Assembly (NCBI GenBank): GCA_030272585.1
Contig: BSYQ01000003.1
Coordinates: 5,394,001-5,458,000 of the forward strand
Direction: 5' to 3'
From: Bryopsis sp. KO-2023
Lineage: Eukaryota > Chlorophyta > Ulvophyceae > Bryopsidales > Bryopsidaceae
Length of the DNA: 64,000 bases
Shown: positions 35,478-46,468 of the stretch, one piece after another
How positions within the stretch are numbered: position 1 is the stretch's first letter
Layout of the letters: every line of letters starts with the position of its first letter
The notes under the pieces: model-generated
Told to the model about the DNA's origin: nothing
Database searches by the model: none
Seen by the model: the letters and a program-made list of their open reading frames with translations, nothing else
Made by a program: the position numbers and the translations under genes

Positions 35478-36017
35478 TCAGAACTCGTCGAACGGGCCCT
35501 TCGCCATTTGCTCCAGCGGGAGCCACGTCTCGTGTAAGTGACGCCACTTGATCCCGTCGTCGCAGACCTCCATCACGACACTCGTCCTCCTGCCGTTTTC
35601 GGCAGGTGTGCTGTTCTTGCTGCCTTTCTGCCATTCAACGTAAGTCGTCACCACCATGTTCCCCTCACGAAGCGCAATCTGGACGTCGCGGATGGCGATC
35701 CTGAACGCGGGGCTGGAGCCATAAGCAGCTCGAAGCGTCCCAAAAAAGTCCCCAAACCTAGACACCGTGCCTCCAGGGAAGATGTAGAGCGCGTCCTTGG
35801 GGAGCCTGGACGTGAACATGCGTTCGAAAGTGTCATCGTCGTCGGAGCAACCTTCTCCGGCAAACCATGACACGAACGAGCGGTGCAATTCCTCGACCTC
35901 CTCTCGAACTCTGTTCAGCAGCTCTGCGTTGGCCATTTTGGTGGAGAACCTGGCTGGACGCTCGCCTCCCTTCGAGTTTAAAAGAAACGAACGCAAAACG
36001 TTGCCAGCTCTAAGCAT
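35478..36017 (-). CDS. NTF2-like (SnoaL/DUF4440-type) protein, organelle-targeted
   Basis: This is a single-exon gene of 179 aa, unusual among its intron-rich neighbours. Residues 1-27 (MLRAGNVLRSFLLNSKGGER and ARFSTKM) form an amphipathic, Arg-rich presequence typical of mitochondria. The body starts with a helix, ELLNRVREEVEELHRSFVSW, followed by a strand-rich part. That part includes LYIFPGGTVSRFGDFFGTL, VTTYVEWQKGS and RRTSVVMEVCDDGIKWRHLH, ending HETWLP. The helix plus sheet order, a conserved His near the end and the length fit the SnoaL/NTF2-like fold. Members may be isomerases, hydratases or purely binding proteins, so no reaction is assigned. The start codon faces that of OPA3 354 bp away. 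Confidence 0.65.
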   Translation of the reverse strand: MLRAGNVLRSFLLNSKGGERPARFSTKMANAELLNRVREEVEELHRSFVSWFAGEGCSDDDDTFERMFTSRLPKDALYIFPGGTVSRFGDFFGTLRAAYGSSPAFRIAIRDVQIALREGNMVVTTYVEWQKGSKNSTPAENGRRTSVVMEVCDDGIKWRHLHETWLPLEQMAKGPFDEF

Positions 36018-36370
36018 TGGTAACGTTTCGTGCCTTTTTACACGACACGCATCTTCTGTCGAGACATGTCCTGGGGCGAAGCTGTGATGGCCGCACTTCT
36101 GTTATGAGGAGTTTGTTTCCCACACAACACATCTCGCGACGTCGGAAGCGCGAGAGCAGGACTTCATTTTGAAGAAAAATTGCCAACGACAAATGATTCC
36201 ACATGAGTTGAGCTTTTGGCGTCTTCGGCTCGTCAAATTCCGAGCGGTTTCCGCAGCGAAACGATGACTGATTCCCGAGAAGACTTCCACTACAGTGCTT
36301 GCATTTTTTGGCCAGTTTGGCTTCGACAGTTTCCCAAGTGATCCACCCCCAATCAAAACATTCGTTCGCG
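36018..36370. promoter_or_regulatory. Probable bidirectional promoter, NTF2-like gene and OPA3
   Basis: The interval between two opposing start codons is 353 bp. Both products look mitochondrial (a presequence on one side, OPA3 on the other), so shared regulation is plausible. No TATA box is evident at a fixed distance from either start. Confidence 0.35.
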
Positions 36371-37516
36371 ATGGCTGCGGTTCTGTTCAAAGTATTCGCA
36401 CTGGCGCTTCGAACGGCAGCGAAGCCCCTCGGATACCAGTTCCAAGATTGGGCCCTTCAACATCCAACCTTTCGGAAAAACGCCGTTGGTTTCGCTCAGG
36501 TGAGTTCTGTTTTTCCTCGTCTGGAAACTCTTTTGCCTTCCACGTCGAACAATGGGAGTCGTCCAATGATCCATCAAGATTCAGAGGACAGCCATTCCAT
36601 TTCTTGGATGAGTTTCATCCCCCCCAATGCAAAAAAAGTCAACTTTGTCAGACATGAAAACCAGGCTTTACTTAAGATGGGGCGATGCCCTCGGGGTGGT
36701 TTCCTGAACGTAGAGTGGATATCCTGAATCTGCTGTGCTTGTGGTGTTATCCACATATATAGCTGCTGGTTTGGTGGCCCAGATCCACATGTGCTTGCGT
36801 GTTTTTCTTTCAGTACCTTCATAAATTCGAAGTCTGGGTTAGCAGGGGGGCAGAAGGAAAAGACTCCAAAGCCTTCGTCGGGGCTATGACAGATGAGAAA
36901 GCTCTGGAAATGGCGTCCAAAGTCGTCAGTGAAGGTTTCGTATTCACGGTGCGATCTGGCAGGATTCCCGTGGCATGGCTCTTTTTTCTGGGTGTATGTT
37001 TGGAAAGCATGTTGATGACTGATGATTGTTTTGCTGTTGAAGGTTGGAGTGGGTGTTCTGTCTTGGGAATATTATCGGTCGAAAATCCGAGAGATGGAAA
37101 AGGCTGCCAAGGATGAGCAGCACAGAAAAGAAATGATCATTCAAGCCAAACTTGAGCGAGAGGTGGGGCGTCTGTGAACTAAGAAAAAAGCGAAAATCAC
37201 CAGCCCAACAAATTTCTTTTCCCTCACTTTTTGTTATTTATTTATTTTTTAGAAGTCCATCCACCTGATATATATCTCAACCAAAGACGAAAATGGACTT
37301 TCGGTTGGGTCGATCGATGATTGAATTTTTTTTCTTCCCTTTTTTGGTGGGGTTCTCTTATTGCAGAGGCTGGAAGCTGTGAATCAGGAACAAACCCAAA
37401 TGATCGATGGAATGGTGGCCCGTGTGGATGAGTTAGAGAGAAAAATTCACAGCTTTTATTCGGATCAACTACAAGCCGGGACCCCTTGGTGGAAGATATG
37501 GGGTCCAAGATCCTGA
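36371..37516 (+). CDS. OPA3: OPA3-like mitochondrial protein
   Basis: OPA3 is a small protein of mitochondrial membranes needed for normal mitochondrial morphology and lipid metabolism. Four exons (36371-36499, 36814-36948, 37043-37162, 37367-37516) sum to 534 nt, or 177 aa, in phase; human OPA3 is 179 aa. Exon 1, MAAVLFKVFALALRTAAKPL followed by HPTFRK, matches the family start. Exon 2 has EKALEMASKVVSEGFVFTV and exon 3 has GVGVLSWEYYRSK, equivalent to the family GGGCLVLEYWR hydrophobic segment. The last exon is a coiled coil (MIDGMVARVDELERKIH). All family landmarks are present. Confidence 0.9.
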
Positions 37517-38520
37517 CATCGTGAACCAGAGGGTTGTATTGCTTTGCTTTGCTTTTCTTCTTGTTCTAGTTTTCACCAACCGCAGTAGCTAATGCTTAAA
37601 AGTGAAGTGTGGACACCTGTAACTCGAGTTAATTCTTTGTAACAAAATGCTGAAACACAAAAGAATTGGTGTCTGTATGATGCATTTGTTTGTGCCTGAT
37701 TTGATGACAATGGCCAGCCCTGTTGTGAAGGAAGCAATGATTTCTTGTTTGAGAAAAGCCAAGACTAGATTAGAGTGCTGGTCGGGATTTGCCTTCAAGA
37801 TTAGATTAGAGTGCTCCTGTAAATGTGGTAGGGATTTGCCTGGAAGGCTCTTTTTGTTTTTTGATGCTGGAAAAATATGTAATGGGTGCTCAAAGGGAAG
37901 CGATGTTCTTCCCTCGACCTCCAGTCAAAAACACAAGGTGTTTTGAAACGTGTGTCATCAGGGTGGGGTGAGGAAAAGGGCCACCACCTCCAAAGTCCAA
38001 CACAAAATTAGCAACTCAGGAGCTCGAAAGAACCCTCCTCATGAATGGGGGGAGGTTGGGACGCCGAGTTTTTCGACCCCTTTCTGTTTCTTTCTCCTCG
38101 CTCTGTACCGTTCAAAGGGAAGGCGGGTTTCATCGTCATCGTGAAATTCGCTGGACTACTGTACGTTTTGTACGACAGATCAGGGTCGGTTCCAGCGAAT
38201 CCTCGCCCCCACAGGGAGCGTCAACCCCATAAAAGGCTCATCCTCTTCGTTGTCTGGAAGGGCCCAGCTTTTTGTTCGATTTTTTACGCTGAAAAACGCA
38301 GCCCAGAAAAGAAAAAAAGCGAAAAAAAAAGCGCGAAGAACGAGGGGAAACGACTCGTTTCGCCTACACGTCGTGTTTTTTTTCCCATCGTTGTGAACCA
38401 CACGGACTGCGACCTCTCTGAACCTTCTTTTTTTTCTTCCAAATCCCCTGTCTCGTCCTCGTTTTTGTTTTCCCATTTTTATTCTCGCGCTTCACCGCTC
38501 GACATCCTGCGGGTGGAAGG
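37517..38520. other. Spacer upstream of TFIIA
   Basis: About 1 kb without a supported gene. The 3' part (38270-38480) has A-rich then T-rich pyrimidine runs just before the TFIIA start, and probably holds its 5' untranslated region. Confidence 0.4.
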
Positions 38521-40610
38521 ATGCCCTCCACTGTGACCGAGGTGTATAAGTGGGTGGTTGATGACGTTGTGGAGAAAATTCAGGAGCTCTTCGCGCAAGA
38601 AGGCGTAGAACCGTACGTATCGACCCTCCTTTTGCCCCCAATCCCTTGCTCATCCTCTTTGGTTTTGGACAAAATCCTGGTCGTTTTTTAAACACTATGG
38701 ATTCGAAGATAGAAAGGAAGCTGAGAAAATTACCGAACAGTGGTTGCTGTTCGACGCACGGGTCGTTTTGGCCCAAACGACGTGCGACCGATGCTGTCGA
38801 AGCGAGATTTCGCGAGCGCACCTCCTCTCGAATCGCGCCCCTCCCTGAACGGGTCCCGTTGTGTGTGGAAGCCCCGAGAAGTTTTCGAGGGGTTTCGAAC
38901 TTGGGTTCGTCAGGATGGGGTGGGATGTCGCTTGGCGTGGCGTTTCTGGCTTCTTAGGGACTTTGACGCTGATACACGTTTTGTCGCAACGCTTGCCTCG
39001 CTTCGCCAATAAAAATCGGTTTTTTCAAACTTTTTGGCCCCTTTTATACTCTGTCCCATGCAGTTCCATATGGACTGATGCTTGTTTCTGGTTCCAACAT
39101 AACAGTTTTCATTTATTATGGGGGAGGGGGGGGGGGGGGTATTGTATAAGTGCTCTGTTTTGGGGGAAGTGTTTTTTTTTTTTAAGTAAAGAAAATCAGA
39201 ACGCCAGAAATGGAACACAAAAACACACATACACACAAGAAAAAAATATGAAAAAAATCCTTGCTTACTTGCAACCCGTTGAGGTGCCACAGCCCCTCAT
39301 GAAGGTGTACCCTGTTGCTCAGGTCGGTTCTCAACGAGCTGAGGGAGACATGGTTGAAAAAGCTTCACGATTCTGGAGTGATGGGCGACCCCAACGACGA
39401 GCCTCCACCGAGATCCAATTTGCACACCGACCACTCTCGATCGATGGCACGCTCCAGGCCCACGGTCCCCCGACGAATCACTGACCACCGAGCTGCTTTC
39501 GCCCCCACTAGATCTAACCCAGGAAACCCAATGGCGCATCACCTAGGATTAAACACAGGCCTACCCAGGGTCGATGCAGGGCTCAGACAAGTCCAAACTG
39601 TGGCTCTGGGCGTTCCCCAAGCAAATCTCAGCACCCCCGCAATGATTCTCTCACAGGAATACGTCCCCGGGTTGATGACCAATGGCTATTTGCAGTGGGG
39701 GCAGCCTTCGGTTCAGTACCTCAGTCAAGTGCAAGGGGGGCAAATCTCGGTGTTGGGGAATTTACAAGCAGTTCAATCTGTGGCTGGGAACAGCACCTCA
39801 ATGTCGATGCCTGTGGCACACACCACCTCTCAGCCTGGGGGGGTTTCGTCGGCCGGGCAGGCTTTCCATCCGCAACAGTACGTTACCCCCAGTGGATATC
39901 AAGTGGCCAGAGTCAGCGGGGTGCAAACACCTGGAATTCAGCAATACTCAGCTTTGCCCCTTTCAGGAAACGGAACCATCGGCAGTCAGCCTCAGATATC
40001 AGCTGGTCTGACCATAGCACCGAACAGGGCTGTAACCCAGGGTGGGCAGGTCGTTTACTCTGTGGTTCAAAACGTAGCTGGGAAACGAAAGGTTGCGGAG
40101 GATGGGTCTGGGGCCTCAAACAAAAGCATGAGAATGGATAACATTGGCACCATGAGGCCGCCCGAAGGAGGGGGCACCTCTTCGAATCCCATTGCCAGCA
40201 ATCCCAATAACTCAGGCATTCTGAAGGTCGATGGAGGTCATAGCGTCCCAATGCCTGGCCGGATCCCTCAGCAAGATGGAGCCAGCGACGATAGGGCCGC
40301 CGGGGATGATGTGACAAAGACCACTGACCAAGAATCCGAGGAAAAAGCTGGCGAGAAAAACAATGGAGGCAGCAGTGCTCCGACGGGTGGGGATGGACCT
40401 CTCGGAGACCCTCTGGGATCTGATGAAGACCCTCCCCTTACTGATGATGATGAAGAGGAGGAGATAGAGAGTGCCAATTTCCTCACAGCCCAGTATGATA
40501 AAGTTAGCCGAATCAAGACTCGATGGAGGTGCCAATTGAAGTTTGGCATTTTCCACGCCAACGGACGGGATTACTTGTTCAAGACGGCCAGTGGGGAGTT
40601 CGAATTTTGA
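38521..40610 (+). CDS. GTF2A1: Transcription initiation factor IIA large (alpha/beta) subunit
   Basis: TFIIA stabilises TBP on promoters for RNA polymerase II. Exon 1 (38521-38612) and exon 2 (39323-40610) join in phase into 459 aa. The N-terminal helical bundle is MPSTVTEVYKWVVDDVVEKI, QELFAQEGVEP and VLNELRETWLKKL. The C-terminal beta-barrel is intact: an acidic stretch (SDEDPPLTDDDEEEEIESAN), then NFLTAQYDKVSRIKTRWRCQ and LKFGIFHANGRDYLFKTASG. Between them lies a linker of about 330 residues rich in Gly, Ser, Gln and Pro, as in other eukaryotes, where alpha and beta are cut apart. The 710-nt intron is long for this region. Both conserved ends make the call secure. Confidence 0.94.
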
Positions 40611-41722
40611 AAAGGAAGGTAGCCAGATGGTGTCGCATTGGTGATATTAAAAAGGAAAAGAGAGGGGGTGAGGGAGGGTCCATTTAAATGCCGGGGGGAG
40701 GGGGAAAAGCAAATAGGAGAAAAGAAATGGTGGTTGGGGTAGGGGAGATTTGCTGAGAAACAGAAGAAAGAAAGAAACAAAGAAGAGGTGGTTCCAAGTT
40801 ACAAAAATAGATGAGATTTGATATTTGGTATTCATACAGCAACAATTTGGGAGGGAAGGGCGACCACGTAGACGACCAAAAAAAAGAGTGCGTGTGAATT
40901 GTTGCTTTTTGTAGGGAGGTAGAGGGGGAAAGGACATCTTTGTGGATGGTTTTGGTTTGCATTCCATGTGTTGAGGGCTTCGGAATGTTATTTTTTTTTA
41001 ATTTTTATGTTTGGGGTGTCTTCTTTTTATGGATTTGATGGTTTTGGTGTGCCACTGTCATAAGTGGTGGTGGTGGGGGAAACAGAAAGAGAAAAGAAAA
41101 AGAGTTCATAGAGATGATGAAAATCAAGGTGCTGGAATCGGTGCTTCCGAAGGTTTTTGCCCTTTTATGTCGTCGGTTATACGATAATGTGTAATTGTGA
41201 TAGAGATTTTTGGAGACCCATCAAGCTTACATGCCCCTGAACATCTTGGTGCTGATCGCCTTGGTGGAGGAGTTGGCACCCAAGCAACAACAAAGAAAAT
41301 CCGAAGTTGCAAATAGCAGAAAGAATTGGCAGATTGCTGGATTGTTGATCAGAGATGGTTACGTATAATTGAGAAAAGAGGGGTTTTGCTGTCTGCATTT
41401 GCTGAGAGCCTCTAGCAATTTGATGTTGGCAATAATAGTGCTGATTCTTGAAGCACTTGTACTCCATGCAGATTCCCACTATGTGACTGTTGTTGGGGTG
41501 CTAAACAGTATGAAGTATTTGATTTTCCACACTTCATCAACATAACATTAACCAAAGAACCTTTTTCATAACAAAATCTCAAGGTCCCTTCCCCACCTGC
41601 AGAATACCATGTCTAAGACATATATATATATACATATGGAAACCACCTGCACCAACCCTCGCTGAAAACTACTCTATATCATCCTTATCACCATTAGTTT
41701 TGTTCTGCTGAAACTATCTATT
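40611..41722. other. Convergent spacer, purine-rich
   Basis: No coding support. The first 500 bp after the TFIIA stop are strongly purine-rich on the + strand (GGGGGAGGGGG, GAAAGAAAGAAA). It probably holds the TFIIA 3' untranslated region. An ATATATATATAC run lies at 41622-41632. Confidence 0.45.
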
Positions 41723-43870
41723 TTAGAAGCTGGTTGTAGATGCACTCGATGAAAAGGCTCCCGTTTTTTCCATCTCGCAGATTTTAGCCAGTCTCATGAG
41801 GTCTCTCTTCTCCTTGTCAGCTTTTTTCGATTTAGTTTTCTTCTCCTTTCTGGGTGCACCCAAATGACCGAAATCCATCGCCCAAGCTTCTCCTCTTTTT
41901 GCATCCCTGGAAAGAAAACCCCGAACCAAGCTCCATGATGCCCATTAAAAATGACTGCGTAGTAATATTTTTTGACAGGCCAAAAAAAAAAACATTGGGT
42001 ATTTTCCACCCCATCTACAGGATGCAAAAGTTCATCCAAGGTCAAGTTTGCTCGCAAAAAAAAATTATATCAGAAATAATAACAGTCTCAGAAACATGCA
42101 CTCTGTTCCTTGATGCATGCACAAAAGGAAAATTCAGGAGAAAATCGATATCATCCTGTGGAGTGTGGCAAAACGTCCCAGGGGTTTCAAAACGACTGTC
42201 TAAACAGTGGTGACAACTCTTCTTACGTCTTGGATGCTGGAGGTCCATTCCCAGTGATGCCATGCTGGCTTGTTCGTCGATTCAACGTGTTGCTCCCATC
42301 CAACCAATACTCCGATGGAGCTGTTTTCACCTCAGCGATACCGTCAAACCCCTTATCCATGTTTTCCACAAAAAGATCCTCCAACCCGCCCCCAAAGCCT
42401 CCACCAGCACTCTGCTGAGCTGGATTCTCACGGCATGACCACATCCCAAGCCCCATTTCCTTCTCTGGCGGCGTCCAAGGTTTGTTTGCGGTGTTTGCTG
42501 TGGGTGGCAACGGTTGCCCCAGACTGATTTTCGACAGATCGATTTCACTGAGGGGGGCTTGCTGGTCCGGTGAGTGGTTCATAAACCGCGATGTCCAGGG
42601 ATTTGACAGTATGGAGTCAGCTATTTCCATCCCCGACCTCTGCGATTTCCACAGTTTGGGGGGCTCTGAGGTGGTTTCAACAGCCTTTGTTGACGAGGAA
42701 GAAAAAAAACAACAAAACTGAATTAGAGGGGGCATAACAGTAGGATTCAGAAGAAGAAAAAAATATATCAATAGATTTTCGACCTACCGAATAAAGATCT
42801 TGTATTTTAGGGGCTTCTGTGAAGGTGGCATCTTTTGCTGGGGTTGTTTGGATCACTGGCCTCGTTCCATTCTCTTTGGCTGGAGTGTTTTCCATTCTTG
42901 GAACCCCGATGGAGTCCAAAAGCTCATCCTGGTTACAACCCAATCAATGTTAATTGCCGTGGTTTCATGCCAGCCAACACCATCATCAAATTTTCAATCG
43001 GCTAGCCTTGCAACCAGCGTGCCAAAAAATTCTCAAAAAAAGCCACCATAGACATAAGAAAACCTCGACAGGGGGTTGGCTTCCCAATCCTTTTCAACAA
43101 TCTCGACTCAAAACACAAGAAGAAAAAGCCAAATTGTGTTGAGAATAAAGAAAGACTCACCAGGTCGCTTTTGCCATATCCAGAGCTCTTGACCTGGAGG
43201 TGCTCCGCTGTAACCAAATCGTCTAAATCAACTGGGGAGGCCATCTCAGGGGGCAATGAGAAAGCCAGTCGAGGTCCAGGGTTCCTTTTCACAGCAGCCG
43301 CCGTTTTTTCTCTGCAGGGCAGCAACGAAATTACTGATGCATTATGTTTGTCACATTTTCAAGTCGGCAGCAACTTCAAACCACCATGAAGGCTCAGAAA
43401 ATTGTTTTCTCCCACCAGGTGTAGATTTTATTTTATTCTCAAACCTGGAAACAGCAGTTGCTGGGAAAGAATTCAGTTTGGGTCGTTACCCTCGGTGCTC
43501 GGCATTTTCTTTTGCAACTTTCGATTCCAAGCTCCCATCGCCCCACCAGCTGGGATATATTTCCTGCATATGAAAATTCTTGTCAGCATGCATACCCGAT
43601 CATTGCAGCAAGCCCAACAGAAATGTACAAGCTTTGAATTCCCCATCCTGCAAACATTCGTCCTAACATTACCCACCTCCATTTTTTCCTTTTCCCTGGC
43701 TGTCGGCAATCCTGCCCTTTGCTCTGGAGATTTGCCTGTCAAGGCGTCGGAAAATTCTGAGCTTTCCCTCGAACGTTCCGGTGGCGGCAAGCACAGAGGT
43801 GTTTCTCTCTGTGGTGGTCGAAACTGCCAGCATCCAAACGCAACAAGACAATCTCTATCAAGAAATCAAA
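41723..43870 (-). CDS. Unrecognised low-complexity protein
   Basis: Several minus-strand exons are visible, with borders only partly fixed. A 5' piece at about 43850-43680 has PPPERSRESSEFSDALTGKS. Pieces around 43320-43165 (LPPEMASPVDLDDLVTAEHL), 42925-42790 (ELLDSIGVPRMENTPAKENG) and 42690-42230 (polar, with a GGGFGGGLEDLFVENMDKGF segment) follow. A short piece at about 42050-42000 reads ANLTLDELLHPVDG. The last exon, 41911-41723, is basic: DFGHLGAPRKEKKTKSKKAD followed by KEKRDLMRLAKICEME. The composition suggests a mostly disordered, possibly nuclear or cytoskeletal protein. No family is recognised. Confidence 0.5.
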
Positions 43871-44021
43871 ATCAAATAAAATAGTTGAGGAGTTGTTTAA
43901 AACTTATTGTCTGGATCAGACGATGGTCATTCGGTTGATTTTGAACAAATGTCCACAGACGACCAGCCCTAAAAGCCATTTAATCTTGGATGTGGTAGAT
44001 TCAATGTATTGATTGTCTCAT

Positions 44022-44408
44022 TTATTTGCTGTTTTTGAGAAAGAGCTTGGCCAACAAATCATCAAATGGATTTTTGAAAGCCACCTCGTCGATGCTTTCG
44101 GACGTGGACAGCTCCCCCAACACTTGTGCAAGATTTTCCCGCAGCCTTTCCACTTGGTCCGCTATTTCTGGGATGCTCTCCTGAACGGTATTCGCCACCA
44201 CCCCCTGCCGAACCTCCTCCCTAATTCTTTCCAACGAAACCCTCTGATGCCCAAACTGTTGCTGCAGCGTTTGCACCCCGTACAAAAGCGTCAGCTTGAC
44301 GACTTCGGGCCAGGAATCCTCTCGATAAGACGTCAAGAAATTCCGAATCGTTCGGTTGGTGAGAAGCCCAGGCACCGCATGGTCGAACCAACCGCATTTC
44401 GTATCCAT
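44022..44408 (-). CDS. Unknown 128-aa protein
   Basis: A single open frame starts MDTKCGWFDHAVPGLLTNRT, contains SYREDSWPEVVKLTLLYGVQ and ends with a helical stretch IADQVERLRENLAQVLGELS and FDDLLAKLFLKNSK. The frame remains open for about 17 codons upstream of the ATG before a stop, so the ATG at 44408 is the first available. The central part looks globular and helical with a coiled-coil C-terminal half. I know no matching family. The start is 197 bp from that of TIP41 on the other strand. Confidence 0.5.
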   Translation of the reverse strand: MDTKCGWFDHAVPGLLTNRTIRNFLTSYREDSWPEVVKLTLLYGVQTLQQQFGHQRVSLERIREEVRQGVVANTVQESIPEIADQVERLRENLAQVLGELSTSESIDEVAFKNPFDDLLAKLFLKNSK

Positions 44409-44605
44409 CGTTTGGTGGATGATTGGTGCTGTCGAGAAAATCCCCTCCCCGTTGCTTTTTCAGTGTGGTTTTTTCCTGAGGAATCGAAAAGACGGAGGGC
44501 TGCTGTCAGCGCCGATTGTTCCCCGATGACTGTCATACCGATCGCTGCCAGTTTTTTTTCTTGAGCATGGCGTTGGCCAAACCAGTTCGATTCTAGAGCG
44601 AAAGC
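44409..44605. promoter_or_regulatory. Probable bidirectional promoter, 128-aa gene and TIP41
   Basis: Only 197 bp separate the opposed start codons, so core promoters must overlap. No motif is clear enough to name. Confidence 0.35.
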
Positions 44606-46275
44606 ATGGCGAAGGGTCCAACCATCAATGCAGCAGGTGATCGCGAGCAAAAGTGAACAAAAATTCCTCCGGTTGCATTCCATCTCTTTCCCCCCTTCTT
44701 TCCCCCACCCCTCCTCTCATCAAACACACACACATTTTTTTGCAGCTCTTTCAGACTTTGGTGCTGCAAAACTACATCCTTTGCAGAACCCGTTTTTCAT
44801 TTCCTGACAATAAAAAAAGCAACAGAAGCTCGCATTTAGCCCATTTGCGTCCTCCATTTCAGCTCGGTTTATGAAAAACTGTTGGCAATTAATTAACTGA
44901 TCTATTTTTAGAATACACAAGCTTTTCAGAGATGCAGAAACCACACTCACTGCTGCTTTTCTTCCATTTTGGGTCTTAGCTGTCCGCTCTTCCGGTGGGC
45001 AAGCCACTGAGGACAGCGTCTCCATCCAGGGATGGACCATCCGAAGTCACCATGAGCCGATCATTGGGGATGCCGAAATCGAAAGTTACAAGTCGATGCT
45101 GGGGGGCGTTCTCAACATACCAGAAATAGTGTTCGGAAACAGTTACTTGCGATTGGTGCACGAGCGGAGTGGAACTTGCTTCAGCTTCAATGCATTGGAT
45201 GCCCTGAAGGCTTGGAAAGAAGAGAATTTAGAACCCCTGCAGGTCTGTCCAAACAAGACAAAACAAAATGCATCAGCCAGGTTTCCGAAGACATAGGCGC
45301 CATCATTTTCAGCAGGGGGTTGATTTTTGGATTTGGGGGGTTTTAGATATTTTGGTTTTTCTTGCCTTAGGTTGATATTGCTGAAGAGTGGCAAGAGGCT
45401 AGGCAAAGCGAGATCCAGGGGCATGGAGCTATGCAACTGGAATATGATTGGACCTTCACAACCCCTTACACTGGAACATTAGAGGGGAGATCGCAAGGAA
45501 ATGGGAATGCGGTATGTCTGTCTGGCAACAAGCTCTCGGCATTACATCCTGAGGCATTTTCTTCCATCCGTTTGAACATAAGAATGCAGAGGGCCTAGCT
45601 GGACGAAAGGGGGGGGGGGGGGGGAGGATCAACAATGGGTTTTGAATGACTAATTCCCAAAAGACACTCTCGAGGACTTGAATTCTGAATCGATTTCGTT
45701 TTTTCCAGGTGGGTCCATGCCCTGTTGAGGAATTCGTAGAATGTCAGGATCAGATTGACTGGGGCATGTTGACTTCTCAAGACCCGATCCTGTTCTATGA
45801 TTCTTTCACTCTATATGAGTCAGAGTTGAACGATGTGGGAGCGTGTCACCTCGAAGTTAAAGTGCGATGCATGCCGAAGTGCTGGTTCGTTTTGCTAAGA
45901 TTCTGGCTTAGGGTCGATGGGAGTCTCGTCAGACTCAGGGAGGCCAGGGTGTTTTGCAGGTGGGTGGAGTGGAGTGATTTTCACCAAGATCTGTAGGTTT
46001 CCCCAGTCTGCATTGTTCATTCCATGACCAGCAGTTCTGAAATCAGCATTTGTTTGCGTGGATGTGGGGTCAGGTTTGATGGTGCGGGCTCAGGGGGTGT
46101 AGTGCTGAGAGAATTACGACATTCTGAAGGCACTTTTCAGGAGCTTACGGCAGGTGGGGCCCCTCCGGAAGGGCCTTCGTATAGAGATTCCGACACAACT
46201 GCCACTGTGCTCCAAGCCGTGGCCCCCGTCGGGTCCAAATTAGTGAAAAGAGAGAAACTGGAGATATGCATGTGA
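44606..46275 (+). CDS. TIPRL: TIP41-like regulator of PP2A-type phosphatases
   Basis: TIP41/TIPRL binds PP2A-family catalytic subunits and acts in TOR signalling. Five exons (44606-44636, 44980-45242, 45371-45511, 45709-45959, 46074-46275) sum to 888 nt, or 295 aa, in phase. Family motifs in order: GWTIRSHHEPI, MLGGVLNIPEIVFGNSYLRL, FSFNALDALKAW, VDIAEEWQEAR, YDWTFTTPYTGTL and DPILFYDSFTLYESELNDVG. Then come VKVRCMPKCWFVLLRFWLRV, DGSLVRLREARVF and VVLRELRHSEGTF. The usual length is 270-290 aa. The ten-residue first exon is supported by a good donor and matching phase. Confidence 0.93.
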
Positions 46276-46468
46276 CACATCAGGGAATCGGCAGCGCAGT
46301 GTGTTTACTAGGTTTTGATTTAATGCATGTCTGTTTGTAGATGGAGCACTACAATAACCTTCCAGCAGTACATACAAACCTTACACGCAACGTATGAATC
46401 TTGAATCCTCGGCAGACAAAACCTCAGGAGCAAAAATAAAGTTGAAAACTCAGGCATCCAAATCACGT

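Noticed and set aside
44333-44683. Minus-strand frame with a signal-peptide-like start (MECNRRNFCSLLLAITCCID)
   Set aside because: It overlaps the well-supported first exon of TIP41 and the shared promoter, and has no homology.
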